A stretch of 43,470 bases of DNA, from positions 1 through 43,470 of IMG/VR virus record IMGVR_UViG_3300008266_000112. One strand, given 5' to 3'. The notes beneath the pieces are model-generated. The model did not search any database and was not told where the DNA came from. It was given only the letters and a program-made list of their open reading frames with translations. The position numbers and the translations under genes were made by a program. This document shows positions 1 to 7,915 of this stretch, piece after piece. Every line of letters starts with the position of its first letter. The stretch's first letter is position 1. This DNA comes from a virus.

Positions 1-114
1 TTCAAGGCGTTACGGTTGCGCTTGAAAATAATTCGTCGGCAACGTTTGATTATTACCCGTTGAAGATTGAAAACGCCGGAATTCGAAACGACCTAGACCA
101 ATCAATTACAATAA
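1..114. repeat. Terminal direct repeat, left copy (circular contig overlap)
   Basis: These 114 bases are identical to 43357-43470. The reading frame of the tail gene starting at 43242 continues without a break from 43356 into base 1. The repeat is therefore best read as the overlap of a circular (circularly permuted) assembly. A real virion end repeat placed inside a coding gene would be unusual. Confidence 0.95.
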
Positions 115-386
115 ATCTTGGCGACCTTGGCGAAGTATTGCCGAAGGAATTAGACGAAGTTTCTTCAAATAACGGATTTTCTATTAAACCGACTGTTATT
201 TATAGAACTTATCGTTCGGATGATTTAAGCCGACCGCTTTTCGGCCCGGTTCTGTTGGAAGTTACGACTTTCGCTTTTAATCGCGAAGGTTCTTCTTTCG
301 AAGCTAAAGCGCCTTCTTTGAACATTACGAAAACCGGAGAAGTTTATAAAATTGACCGCTTCCCAATGCTGCGGGGTTTCTTATGA
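1..386 (+). CDS. DUF1833-like minor tail protein, 3' part (gene spans contig ends)
   Basis: This is the C-terminal part of a 166-residue protein that starts at 43242 and crosses the contig junction (115 + 386 nt = 167 codons). The full protein has the length and tail-tip position of the DUF1833-type minor tail proteins that sit between the DUF2163-like protein and the NlpC/P60 and J proteins of siphophages. It is probably part of the distal tail complex. Its stop overlaps the next gene's ATG (ATGA), which suggests translational coupling. An ORF finder calling from base 60 sees only a truncated 108-residue product, because the true start lies at the other end of the contig. The family name is from pattern recognition; the gene joining is seen directly. 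Confidence 0.85.
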   Translation, partial: QGVTVALENNSSATFDYYPLKIENAGIRNDLDQSITINLGDLGEVLPKELDEVSSNNGFSIKPTVIYRTYRSDDLSRPLFGPVLLEVTTFAFNREGSSFEAKAPSLNITKTGEVYKIDRFPMLRGFL

Positions 387-1231
387 GTTTATTTGACGAT
401 GCACTAGACAAGCGTTTTACCGAAGCGCCGTTGATTTCTGCAATTAACGTAACTTCAAACGATACGCTTTTAATTCACGATTTGGAAACCGGAACGATTA
501 TGCGAATGCCGGTTTCTATTCTTTATTCCGCGCTTGGTTCCGCTTTTGCGTCGCTTATCGACGGTAAAGTTCCGGCGTCGCAATTGCCTTCGTATGTTGA
601 TGATGTTTTAGAATATGCCAATTTGGCGGCGTTTCCGGGAACTGGTGAAACTGGTAAAATATATGTCGCACTTGATACGAACAAGACTTATCGTTGGTCT
701 GGTTCGGCATACGTTGAAATTTCGGCGTCGCTTGCATTGGGCGAAACGTCTTCAACAGCTTATCGCGGCGACCGTGGAAAAACAGCCTATGACCATTCGC
801 AAACAACAGGCAACCCGCACGGAACGACAAAAGCCGATTTAGGTTTGGGCAATGTCGATAATACTTCCGACGCGAATAAGCCGGTTTCTACGGCGCAGCA
901 AGCAGCGTTGAACGCCAAAGCCAACAGCGCCCAATCGGCATGGGTTGCGCCTACGTTGGCCGGGGCTTGGTTGAACTTTGGCGGTTCTTATGAAGCTGCC
1001 GGATACTTAAAAGACAATTTCGGATTTTTGCATTTAAAAGGTTTGGTTAAAAGCGGAACAGGTGTTATTTTTAATCTTCCTGTCGGATTTAGACCAAGTG
1101 AAGAAAAGATTTTCGCAAGTATTGGAAATGGAACGCTTGCCGATGTTCGCGTAGGAACAAACGGCGACGTTTCTTTATATTCTGGCAATTCGTCGTATCT
1201 TTCATTAAGCGGCATCGTATTTCAACTTTAG
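383..1231 (+). CDS. Tail fibre-like protein
   Basis: The product has 282 residues. The middle part (about residues 65-170) carries features common in short tail fibres: a linker resembling VPASQLPSYVDDV, a YRWSGSAYVE segment, and the YRGDRGKTAYDHS / NPHGTTKADLGLGNVDNT stretch found in many phage fibre proteins. The last roughly 100 residues look beta-rich and may form the tip. It lies in the distal tail module, coupled to the DUF1833-like gene by an ATGA overlap, and is followed by the NlpC/P60 gene. A fibre gene inside the tip module before J is slightly unusual. The role in receptor contact is inferred from composition and position. Confidence 0.7.
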   Translation: MSLFDDALDKRFTEAPLISAINVTSNDTLLIHDLETGTIMRMPVSILYSALGSAFASLIDGKVPASQLPSYVDDVLEYANLAAFPGTGETGKIYVALDTNKTYRWSGSAYVEISASLALGETSSTAYRGDRGKTAYDHSQTTGNPHGTTKADLGLGNVDNTSDANKPVSTAQQAALNAKANSAQSAWVAPTLAGAWLNFGGSYEAAGYLKDNFGFLHLKGLVKSGTGVIFNLPVGFRPSEEKIFASIGNGTLADVRVGTNGDVSLYSGNSSYLSLSGIVFQL

Positions 1232-1239
1232 GGCGCTTT

Positions 1240-1590
1240 ATGTCAATCGACGTTTTCTTTAACCGCAGATACAACCGCAATTCGTACAATTGTGCGCATT
1301 TTGTTTGCGAAGTCTGGAAAGCTACGACAGGCGAAGACTTAGCCCACAAATTGCGCGGCTTCCTGCAAGCCCCGGAAGACAGACGGGCGGTACTATCAGA
1401 CCTTCGCAGCTTTAAGCGCCTGCAAACCCCGGAATCGCCTTGCGTTGCCCTTATGCAGCGCCGGGGAAGCGCCCCGCATGTGGGCATGTTCCTTCGCGGT
1501 CGCGTTTTACATATTCACGAAATGGGCGTAGAATTTCAACCGATAGACGTTGCTTCGCGCGGCTTCGAAAAGATAGGATTTTATAAATGA
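1240..1590 (+). CDS. NlpC/P60-like tail tip peptidase
   Basis: The 116-residue protein has the core signature of NlpC/P60 Cys-His hydrolases: a nucleophile-type Cys18 in the context YNCAHF at the start of a helix, and His80 in APHVGMF on the following beta strand, with a further His91. It lacks the N-terminal Mov34 part of lambda protein K and is short. Its position directly before the J-like gene matches the tail-assembly peptidase of siphophages, which may cut peptidoglycan during entry or act in tip assembly. The stop overlaps the next start (ATGA). The Shine-Dalgarno sequence is weak. Confidence 0.75.
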   Translation: MSIDVFFNRRYNRNSYNCAHFVCEVWKATTGEDLAHKLRGFLQAPEDRRAVLSDLRSFKRLQTPESPCVALMQRRGSAPHVGMFLRGRVLHIHEMGVEFQPIDVASRGFEKIGFYK

Positions 1591-4472
1591 AAATCGTAAC
1601 GCTTGCACTTAATCCGCTAGACCCGGAAACTTGGACTAATCACGAAGTCGCAGATATTCGCGAATTTTTAATGCAAGAATTCAGCGAATGGCCGCAAACT
1701 GCCCGCATTTACGAAAAGCAAGTTTCAAGTGCAACCGACGTAACGCCTTCTTCGGAAGCTGAAATAGAACGCTTGGGCGAACTTAAAGGCCCGTTTTACG
1801 TCGTTGTTTATCCAGCCGAACCAATTACGATTATTTATGCGCTTGTCGCAATTTTGGTCGTTGCTGTTGTCGTCATGGCGCAGAATCAACCGCCGTTGCC
1901 GACGCTTCGCAATACGCAAAGCCAATCGCCAAACAATGAACTTTCGGAACGTTCGAACAAGCCGCGCCCGAATGCCCGGATTCCCGACATTTTCGGAACG
2001 GTTCGTTCTACGCCCGACCTTATCGCCGTTCCTTACAAGATATTTGAAAATAACGAAGAAGTCGAATATTCCTATATGTGCATTGGGCGTGGTTATTACG
2101 ATATTCCGTCGCTTGAAGTTCGCGACGATACAACGCGCGTTTTAGATATTGCCGGAACTTCGGTCGAAGTTTATTCGCCTTTGACTTCGCCAAATTCAGG
2201 CCATGCACCGCAACTGCGAATCGGAAGCGCAATTAATACGCCAGTTCTTAACGTTGTTCGTTCGAATGCTGTTAATGGTCAAGTCTTGCGCGCGCCAAAC
2301 GACCAATTCTTGCGCGGAGATAACAACATTCGTTTTTCAACACCGAATGAAATTCAAACTTCGGCCTTTGATTTTACCGATAAATTCGCCGCAGGCGATG
2401 CAATGACAATTCAAGGCGCGGCGGAATACACAAGTTATCAAACGGAAACTAAAACCATTTCGGCATTTAGTGCGGGTTATTTTCGTTTTGTAATTCCGTC
2501 TTCTACGCTTCCGGCGCTTTATCAGGCTGGCAAAGAATGCGTTTTGACCGGCGCGACGTTTAACCAAACAGACGGCGACGGATTCATTACGACAACTTAC
2601 GACCTTTCCGGCATTTATCAAATTGCTTCCGTTGCGCTTGAATCCGAAGTAATTACGCCAGAATTCGGAGCACCTTACACGCAATATTATTGCCGCGTCA
2701 ATTTGGTTTCGCCTGCAAATGTAAATCCGAAATGGTCTTCAGCTTCCGGCCTTTCAACTAGCGCAGCAATTCGCATTCCAGACGGCGCGGAAATTTACAA
2801 TCTTTCCGGCGAATATACCGTTCTTTCTGTTTCCGATACTGTAATTACGTTGTCTAATCCTTCGGCTGTTAATCCGGCTTGGGGCGCAATTACAACGACG
2901 AATTACATAAGTCCGATTCTTTCCACTACTGGTTCTAAATGGATTGGGCCTTTCGTATTGGATAAAACCAATTTGTCGGAAGTCTTCGCAAACTTTGTTG
3001 CATTGAACGGGCTTTATAAAGACGACGGAAAAAACCAACTTCGATTCGATGTTGTTTGCGAAATTGAATTGACGCCAGTTAATGCAGACGGAAGCCCGCG
3101 CGGGGCCGCTGAAATGTTTCAAGCGACTATCGAAGGTTCCGCAACTTATCGCAGTTCGCGGGCTGTTACCTTAAAAGCGAATCCTACTTTCGAAGGTCGT
3201 TGCAAAGTTCGCGCGCGTCGCGTTACGCCTTCCGATTTGGCTTTCGAAGGTTCTGTAGTTGATGAAGTTAAATGGCGTGATGTTTATTCAGTTTCGCCTG
3301 TTTCAGAAACGCACTTCGGAAACGTTACGACAGTTCAAGCCGTAACTTATGCGACGGCTGGCGCGCTTGCTTTAAAAGAACGCAAATTAAACATGCTTGT
3401 TACGCGAAAGATTCCGGTTCGCATTAGCGGTTCCACATTTTCAACGGAACTTTACGCAACAAACAACGCCGCCGAAATTATTTCGTTCGCGTGCCTTGAT
3501 AAATACATAGGAAACCGACAAGTTGCCGAAATTGATTTCGATTCTATTTACAATTCAATTTCGGAAGTAAGCCAATATTTCGGAAGTGATTTTGCTACAG
3601 ATTTTTGCTATACGTTTGATTCTAGTAATCTTTCTTTCGAAGAAACAATTAAGTCTATTTCCGACGCTATCTTTTGCACGGCTTATAGACGCGGAAGCAT
3701 AATTAAACTTTCGTTCGAAAAAGAAACGCCGGATTCGACTTTGCTTTTCAATCATCGAAATAAGTTGCCGGGTTCCGAAACAAGAACAATTCGTTTCGGC
3801 AATCAAGACAACTTCGACGGCGTTTCGTTCCAATATATCGACCCGGAAGACGACGCGCAAATTACTTATTACATACCGGAAGACCGTTCGGCGGTTAATC
3901 CGAAAGAAGTTGAAAGTTTGGGCATTCGAAACAAATTACAAGCTTATTTCCACGCTTGGCGCACTTGGAATAAAATTCAATTTCAAAATGTGATTACTGA
4001 ATTTACCGCTACGCAAGAATCCGATTTGTTGGTAAATAACGACCGAATTTTGGTTGCCGACAATACGCGCCCTGATACGCAAGACGGCGAAATAATTTCG
4101 CAAAATGTTTTGCAGTTGTCGTTATCGCAAAGCGTCGATATGTCCAAATATCCAGAATATACGATGTTTGTTCAATTGAACGACGGAACGACGGAAGCAA
4201 TACCAGTAACCCAAGGTTCGACAGCAAAACAAGTTGTTTTGTCGCGTGCGCCGCGCCTTCCGCTGGCCCTAGATGACGACCTTTACGCCCGAACAACGTT
4301 TATACTTGTGGGCAACAACGAACCGCGTCAAAATGCGTTTTTGGTTTCTGAAAAAGAACCACAAAGCAATTTTACTTCCGTTGTTCGCGCCGTTAATTAC
4401 GACGCGCGTTATTACGGAAACGATAAAGATTTTATCAACGGGTTGATAAACGAAAACGGCGAACCTGTTTAA
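1587..4472 (+). CDS. J: Host-specificity protein J-like tail tip protein
   Basis: The 961-residue protein has the size, position and organisation of J-like central tip proteins. A hydrophobic segment lies near residues 72-97, followed by the region containing ARIPDIFGTVR, which resembles the conserved start of the J tip domain (RxPxxxGTVR). Long beta-rich stretches follow. It would form the tail tip that contacts the receptor and closes the tail channel. It follows the NlpC/P60 gene and precedes fibre genes. The hydrophobic segment fits a J-type protein that inserts during DNA ejection, but that role is inferred. Confidence 0.8.
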   Translation: MKIVTLALNPLDPETWTNHEVADIREFLMQEFSEWPQTARIYEKQVSSATDVTPSSEAEIERLGELKGPFYVVVYPAEPITIIYALVAILVVAVVVMAQNQPPLPTLRNTQSQSPNNELSERSNKPRPNARIPDIFGTVRSTPDLIAVPYKIFENNEEVEYSYMCIGRGYYDIPSLEVRDDTTRVLDIAGTSVEVYSPLTSPNSGHAPQLRIGSAINTPVLNVVRSNAVNGQVLRAPNDQFLRGDNNIRFSTPNEIQTSAFDFTDKFAAGDAMTIQGAAEYTSYQTETKTISAFSAGYFRFVIPSSTLPALYQAGKECVLTGATFNQTDGDGFITTTYDLSGIYQIASVALESEVITPEFGAPYTQYYCRVNLVSPANVNPKWSSASGLSTSAAIRIPDGAEIYNLSGEYTVLSVSDTVITLSNPSAVNPAWGAITTTNYISPILSTTGSKWIGPFVLDKTNLSEVFANFVALNGLYKDDGKNQLRFDVVCEIELTPVNADGSPRGAAEMFQATIEGSATYRSSRAVTLKANPTFEGRCKVRARRVTPSDLAFEGSVVDEVKWRDVYSVSPVSETHFGNVTTVQAVTYATAGALALKERKLNMLVTRKIPVRISGSTFSTELYATNNAAEIISFACLDKYIGNRQVAEIDFDSIYNSISEVSQYFGSDFATDFCYTFDSSNLSFEETIKSISDAIFCTAYRRGSIIKLSFEKETPDSTLLFNHRNKLPGSETRTIRFGNQDNFDGVSFQYIDPEDDAQITYYIPEDRSAVNPKEVESLGIRNKLQAYFHAWRTWNKIQFQNVITEFTATQESDLLVNNDRILVADNTRPDTQDGEIISQNVLQLSLSQSVDMSKYPEYTMFVQLNDGTTEAIPVTQGSTAKQVVLSRAPRLPLALDDDLYARTTFILVGNNEPRQNAFLVSEKEPQSNFTSVVRAVNYDARYYGNDKDFINGLINENGEPV

Positions 4473-4502
4473 TCGTTGCCCACAATTAAAGGAGTTTTGA
4501 AA

Positions 4503-7052
4503 ATGGCCCAACTGCCCGCCGAAGAAGCAATTGTACGTTTTAAAGAAAATGAAGACCGGCTTGATAAATTTGTCAATGATGACGCGGGTTATACGTCTTC
4601 AGGCGGTCAAGCCGTCGAAAGTATCCCGGCGTTTCTTGACCGAATGGCCGAAGATATTTCAGCAACCGGCGCAATTGCGACGACTGAAGCAAACAAAGCG
4701 GCAACGGCGGATTATCGCGCCGAAGCTTTGACTTATCGCAACCAAGCCGAAGCAATCAAAAACGAAACCTTTACGGTTTCCGGCATGTTTGCGACGACGG
4801 CGGCGGGTATTGCCGGAACAACTAGCGGAAAGGTTTTCGCGATTCCCGCAACCGATGCAAACGACGCTTTGGCGCTTTACAAGAACGAAGCCGGGGTTGC
4901 CGTCGATACTGGCAAGCGTCTTGTTGATACAACCGCCGTCGAAATGATCGCCGTTGAAGTCGCCGCAACGAATGGCGTTACGCCTTACGTCGGCGCTTTT
5001 GCCGACCAATGGGGCAACGTGTCGTTAGGTTTCCGCGAAGACGGAACCGCGCATATGCCGAAAGGCGCGGCTTCGCTTATGACAGTTGAAGAAAAACTTG
5101 CCGCGCCAAATACCGACGTTGAAGCAAGTTCGATTTTCGGATACGTCGAAGTAACGGTTGATAGTTTCGGCAATCTTGTTTTAGGTATTAAAGAAGACGG
5201 AACCGTGCATATTCCGAAAGCGCAAATCGACGATTTGAACGAAGCCGGTTCAACTTCGGGAAGCTGGAAAACAATCGACGCGGCAACTTCCGACAGTATC
5301 GTATTGATTGGCGACAGTTACACGGCAAGCCATTACACGATTACAGACAAAGCTTACATTTCCAATTTGTCGGCTTTCCTTAACTATCGCTTGCGCAACT
5401 TCGGTATCAGCGGTAACGACGCCCTTGATATGAATTATCGTATCGTCAATGACAGTACGTTTTTTGACGGTTCAAAATTTTCCACAATGAAAGCGAAATA
5501 CGCCCTTATCGTAACATATACGAACGACGGTCAATTTTGGTCGGCTGACCTTACGTATTATCAACGTAACGTCGAGCGTCTTATTGAAAGCGTTCGGGCG
5601 CATGGTGTTGAACCTATTCTTTGCAGCGAATTCCCGGTTAATGCGCCGGGTATGGGCGTTCTTCGCGCAATTGCCCGAAAGTTTAACGTACGGTTTATCG
5701 ACTGCAATTCGTTGAATTACGAAATTGGCGGGCTTGACGTTGGGCCGTTCCATCAAGGCCACCCCGGAACGCGAACCAATGGCGTTTTCTGGCTTCCGAT
5801 GTTGCAAGAACTTTTGCGTTTGCCCGAACCTGAAGGCGCGCTTAAAGTGTTCCGTCGTCGCCCGACGTTTACCGCCGCTTCGAATGCCGACTTGCTTTAT
5901 ACCGGCGTTGTTGAACGTTATCAAAAGTTCAAAGAACTAAGCCTTTCGCATTATCGCCTTGCCGATACGAATTTGCAGTATTTCGACGAATTGGACGGCC
6001 CTAACGTTTACAATTACGTTACAACTTCCGACGAATACAACCGCCTTACCGACGGAAGCGGCGTCGCTGTTACTGATTACGCGCTTGTCGAAGCAACGTT
6101 GCCCGGTACAGCCCGAACCCTTGACGAAGTGCGCTTGACAATGACGGCCACGGCTGGAACTGAAGTCTTCGTACGCGACTGGCTGGATTCGACCGCCAGC
6201 ATACCGGGAAGGGCGCAAGGCACGACGCCGACAACCCCGGAATACTTGGACAAGTGGAACAAGCCGCGCGGCGCTTGGCGGTCGTTAGGGGCGTATGCCG
6301 GGCCTGTCATCATTCCCGAAGCATCCTTGCCGCGTTCAATGGATGGCGACAAGATGCAAATTTTGCTTCACAAGTCTGGCGGCTTTACGTTGAATGCGAT
6401 TGCTGTTGAATATCGCGGCGAATCCGGCAAAGTTGGGAAGTACATTCCAGCGAAAGACGTTACTAACGAAACCGAACTTTTGCCGATTACAACGGTTGCC
6501 GCTGGCGATTTGGCAAGTTGGACGGTAAGCGGTACGCCGACGACGCTTGTTCCGATTGACGTTTACAACGCCCCGCGCAATCCGGCCAATTCGGCGCAAC
6601 CGATTTCGCAAGTTTGCGTTATCACTTCGGCAAACAAAATCGGGCAAACGGTAACTTTGCCGAACCCCGCAACTGTCGGCAAACGCTTTAAGTTGGTAGT
6701 GTGGGCAAGATATTTCGCGAAAGCTTTTCTTGATAATACCGCGTATAATCTTGACGCCGCCCAAGTTATCGACCGAAGCGCGCCGGGTATTACGTACGAA
6801 GCAAATTCGCCAATCAACAAGGATACCAACGACGTTCGCTTACTTCGTTTGCAATATGCCTTCGCTTCGTCGATTGCTGCAACTTCGGGCATTGAAGTTG
6901 ACGAATTCGCTTGGCTTGGCTGGCGACCTGTCGAATTCTTTATTGATGTTCCGCCCGCGCCTTTGGGAACTACGGCGTTCACTTTCGAACTGTCTTGCCC
7001 CGATGGCGAAATTCAAATTGCGAAAGTTCAACTTAAGGAGATTATGCAATGA
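4503..7052 (+). CDS. Tail fibre/spike with SGNH (GDSL) hydrolase-like domain
   Basis: The start at 4503 is chosen because AAAGGAG precedes it with proper spacing; upstream in-frame codons lack a site. The 849-residue product begins with a helical, Ala/Glu-rich stretch (about 1-90) like fibre attachment regions. It then has two similar short blocks ending in LGFREDGTAHMPK and LGIKEDGTVHIPK (about residues 175-245). A domain with the SGNH block I motif (IGDSYTAS, Ser near residue 272) follows, with a late His in GHPGTRTNG (near 419). The C-terminal 350 residues look beta-rich. SGNH domains in fibres usually deacetylate surface polysaccharide; this activity is inferred. The stop overlaps the next start. 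Confidence 0.75.
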   Translation: MAQLPAEEAIVRFKENEDRLDKFVNDDAGYTSSGGQAVESIPAFLDRMAEDISATGAIATTEANKAATADYRAEALTYRNQAEAIKNETFTVSGMFATTAAGIAGTTSGKVFAIPATDANDALALYKNEAGVAVDTGKRLVDTTAVEMIAVEVAATNGVTPYVGAFADQWGNVSLGFREDGTAHMPKGAASLMTVEEKLAAPNTDVEASSIFGYVEVTVDSFGNLVLGIKEDGTVHIPKAQIDDLNEAGSTSGSWKTIDAATSDSIVLIGDSYTASHYTITDKAYISNLSAFLNYRLRNFGISGNDALDMNYRIVNDSTFFDGSKFSTMKAKYALIVTYTNDGQFWSADLTYYQRNVERLIESVRAHGVEPILCSEFPVNAPGMGVLRAIARKFNVRFIDCNSLNYEIGGLDVGPFHQGHPGTRTNGVFWLPMLQELLRLPEPEGALKVFRRRPTFTAASNADLLYTGVVERYQKFKELSLSHYRLADTNLQYFDELDGPNVYNYVTTSDEYNRLTDGSGVAVTDYALVEATLPGTARTLDEVRLTMTATAGTEVFVRDWLDSTASIPGRAQGTTPTTPEYLDKWNKPRGAWRSLGAYAGPVIIPEASLPRSMDGDKMQILLHKSGGFTLNAIAVEYRGESGKVGKYIPAKDVTNETELLPITTVAAGDLASWTVSGTPTTLVPIDVYNAPRNPANSAQPISQVCVITSANKIGQTVTLPNPATVGKRFKLVVWARYFAKAFLDNTAYNLDAAQVIDRSAPGITYEANSPINKDTNDVRLLRLQYAFASSIAATSGIEVDEFAWLGWRPVEFFIDVPPAPLGTTAFTFELSCPDGEIQIAKVQLKEIMQ

Positions 7053-7873
7053 GTAACGCAACTGTTTACACACTGAAAAACGCCGACTTTTCCGGCCAAG
7101 GTTTGCCGTCGATTTTCCCATTTGTCGCCCAAGCCGAAGCCGAATTTGCGTACGATTTCCGTACGCGGGCAAACCGTTTGAACGACTTGACCGGGCGGCA
7201 TGCCGACCTTGTGCCGAAACGTCAAGATATTGTCGGCGGCGTAACGCGAACCGTTGACCCGACGATTATTGCCGACCAAGACAGCGGCGCGGGTATTCGG
7301 CTTGAACTTGGATACCTTGAAACCGACATTACTTGCCCGACAATTCCAATCGACGGTTCGGTACAATTTTCGGTTTTGGTTGTCGGCGGTTATTCCGGCG
7401 TTGCTTTTCCGGCTGAAAAAATTGCAGTTACGGCCCCGGCTTTGGCAAACTTGCTTGATTACGGAACCGGCATTTCTGCAAGTTCTTTTTGTTTCGACGA
7501 CGAACCTGTTACGCCGCTTATCGGCAACCGGATTAAGTCGGGCGGTTTCGTTAATGCTTCGAACAAAGGTACGTCGGCTAAAAAATGCGTTATGTTGTTG
7601 ACGTTCAACGGTACTACTTGGACACTTCACAATAAAACGCTTGGAACAGTCGTCGCGAAAACGAATACCGAACTTGGTATTTCCGGCCCGCTGGCCCCTT
7701 CGACCGCGCACGTTACAAAGGTCGTTTCGGGGCATTACCATTCAAGTTCGACGCTTGCCGCGCGTTACCCCGCGCTTTATCAGCTTGCCCGCTGGAACCG
7801 CGTTCTTACGCAAGCCGAAATCGACCGGCAATACGACTTCACCAAGGCGGCATTTCCAGCAATCGGCATTTAA
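7049..7873 (+). CDS. Concanavalin A-like (LamG-type) tail-associated protein
   Basis: The 274-residue protein overlaps the preceding fibre gene (ATGA) and ends just before a strong terminator, so it is the last gene of the rightward tail transcript. The C-terminal region (about 180-265) contains an FNGTTWTLHN strand pattern and the phrase LARWNRVLTQAEIDRQYDF. That resembles the closing helix of LamG/concanavalin A-like lectin domains (W-N-R-x-L-T-x-x-E-I). It may be a receptor-binding or fibre-tip subunit. No catalytic motif is visible. Family assignment rests on this C-terminal signature only. Confidence 0.6.
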   Translation: MSNATVYTLKNADFSGQGLPSIFPFVAQAEAEFAYDFRTRANRLNDLTGRHADLVPKRQDIVGGVTRTVDPTIIADQDSGAGIRLELGYLETDITCPTIPIDGSVQFSVLVVGGYSGVAFPAEKIAVTAPALANLLDYGTGISASSFCFDDEPVTPLIGNRIKSGGFVNASNKGTSAKKCVMLLTFNGTTWTLHNKTLGTVVAKTNTELGISGPLAPSTAHVTKVVSGHYHSSSTLAARYPALYQLARWNRVLTQAEIDRQYDFTKAAFPAIGI

Positions 7874-7889
7874 TACGCCGAATACGACA

Positions 7890-7913
7890 AAGCCCGGTTC
7901 GCCGGGCTTTTTT
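7890..7913 (+). terminator. Rho-independent terminator between convergent operons
   Basis: An 8-bp stem AAGCCCGG / CCGGGCTT with a TTCG loop is followed on the + strand by six T. It sits between the convergent ends of the tail operon (7873) and the polymerase gene (7916). On the minus strand the stem is followed by only a short T run, so it would end leftward transcription less efficiently. Confidence 0.9.
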
Positions 7914-7915
7914 GT

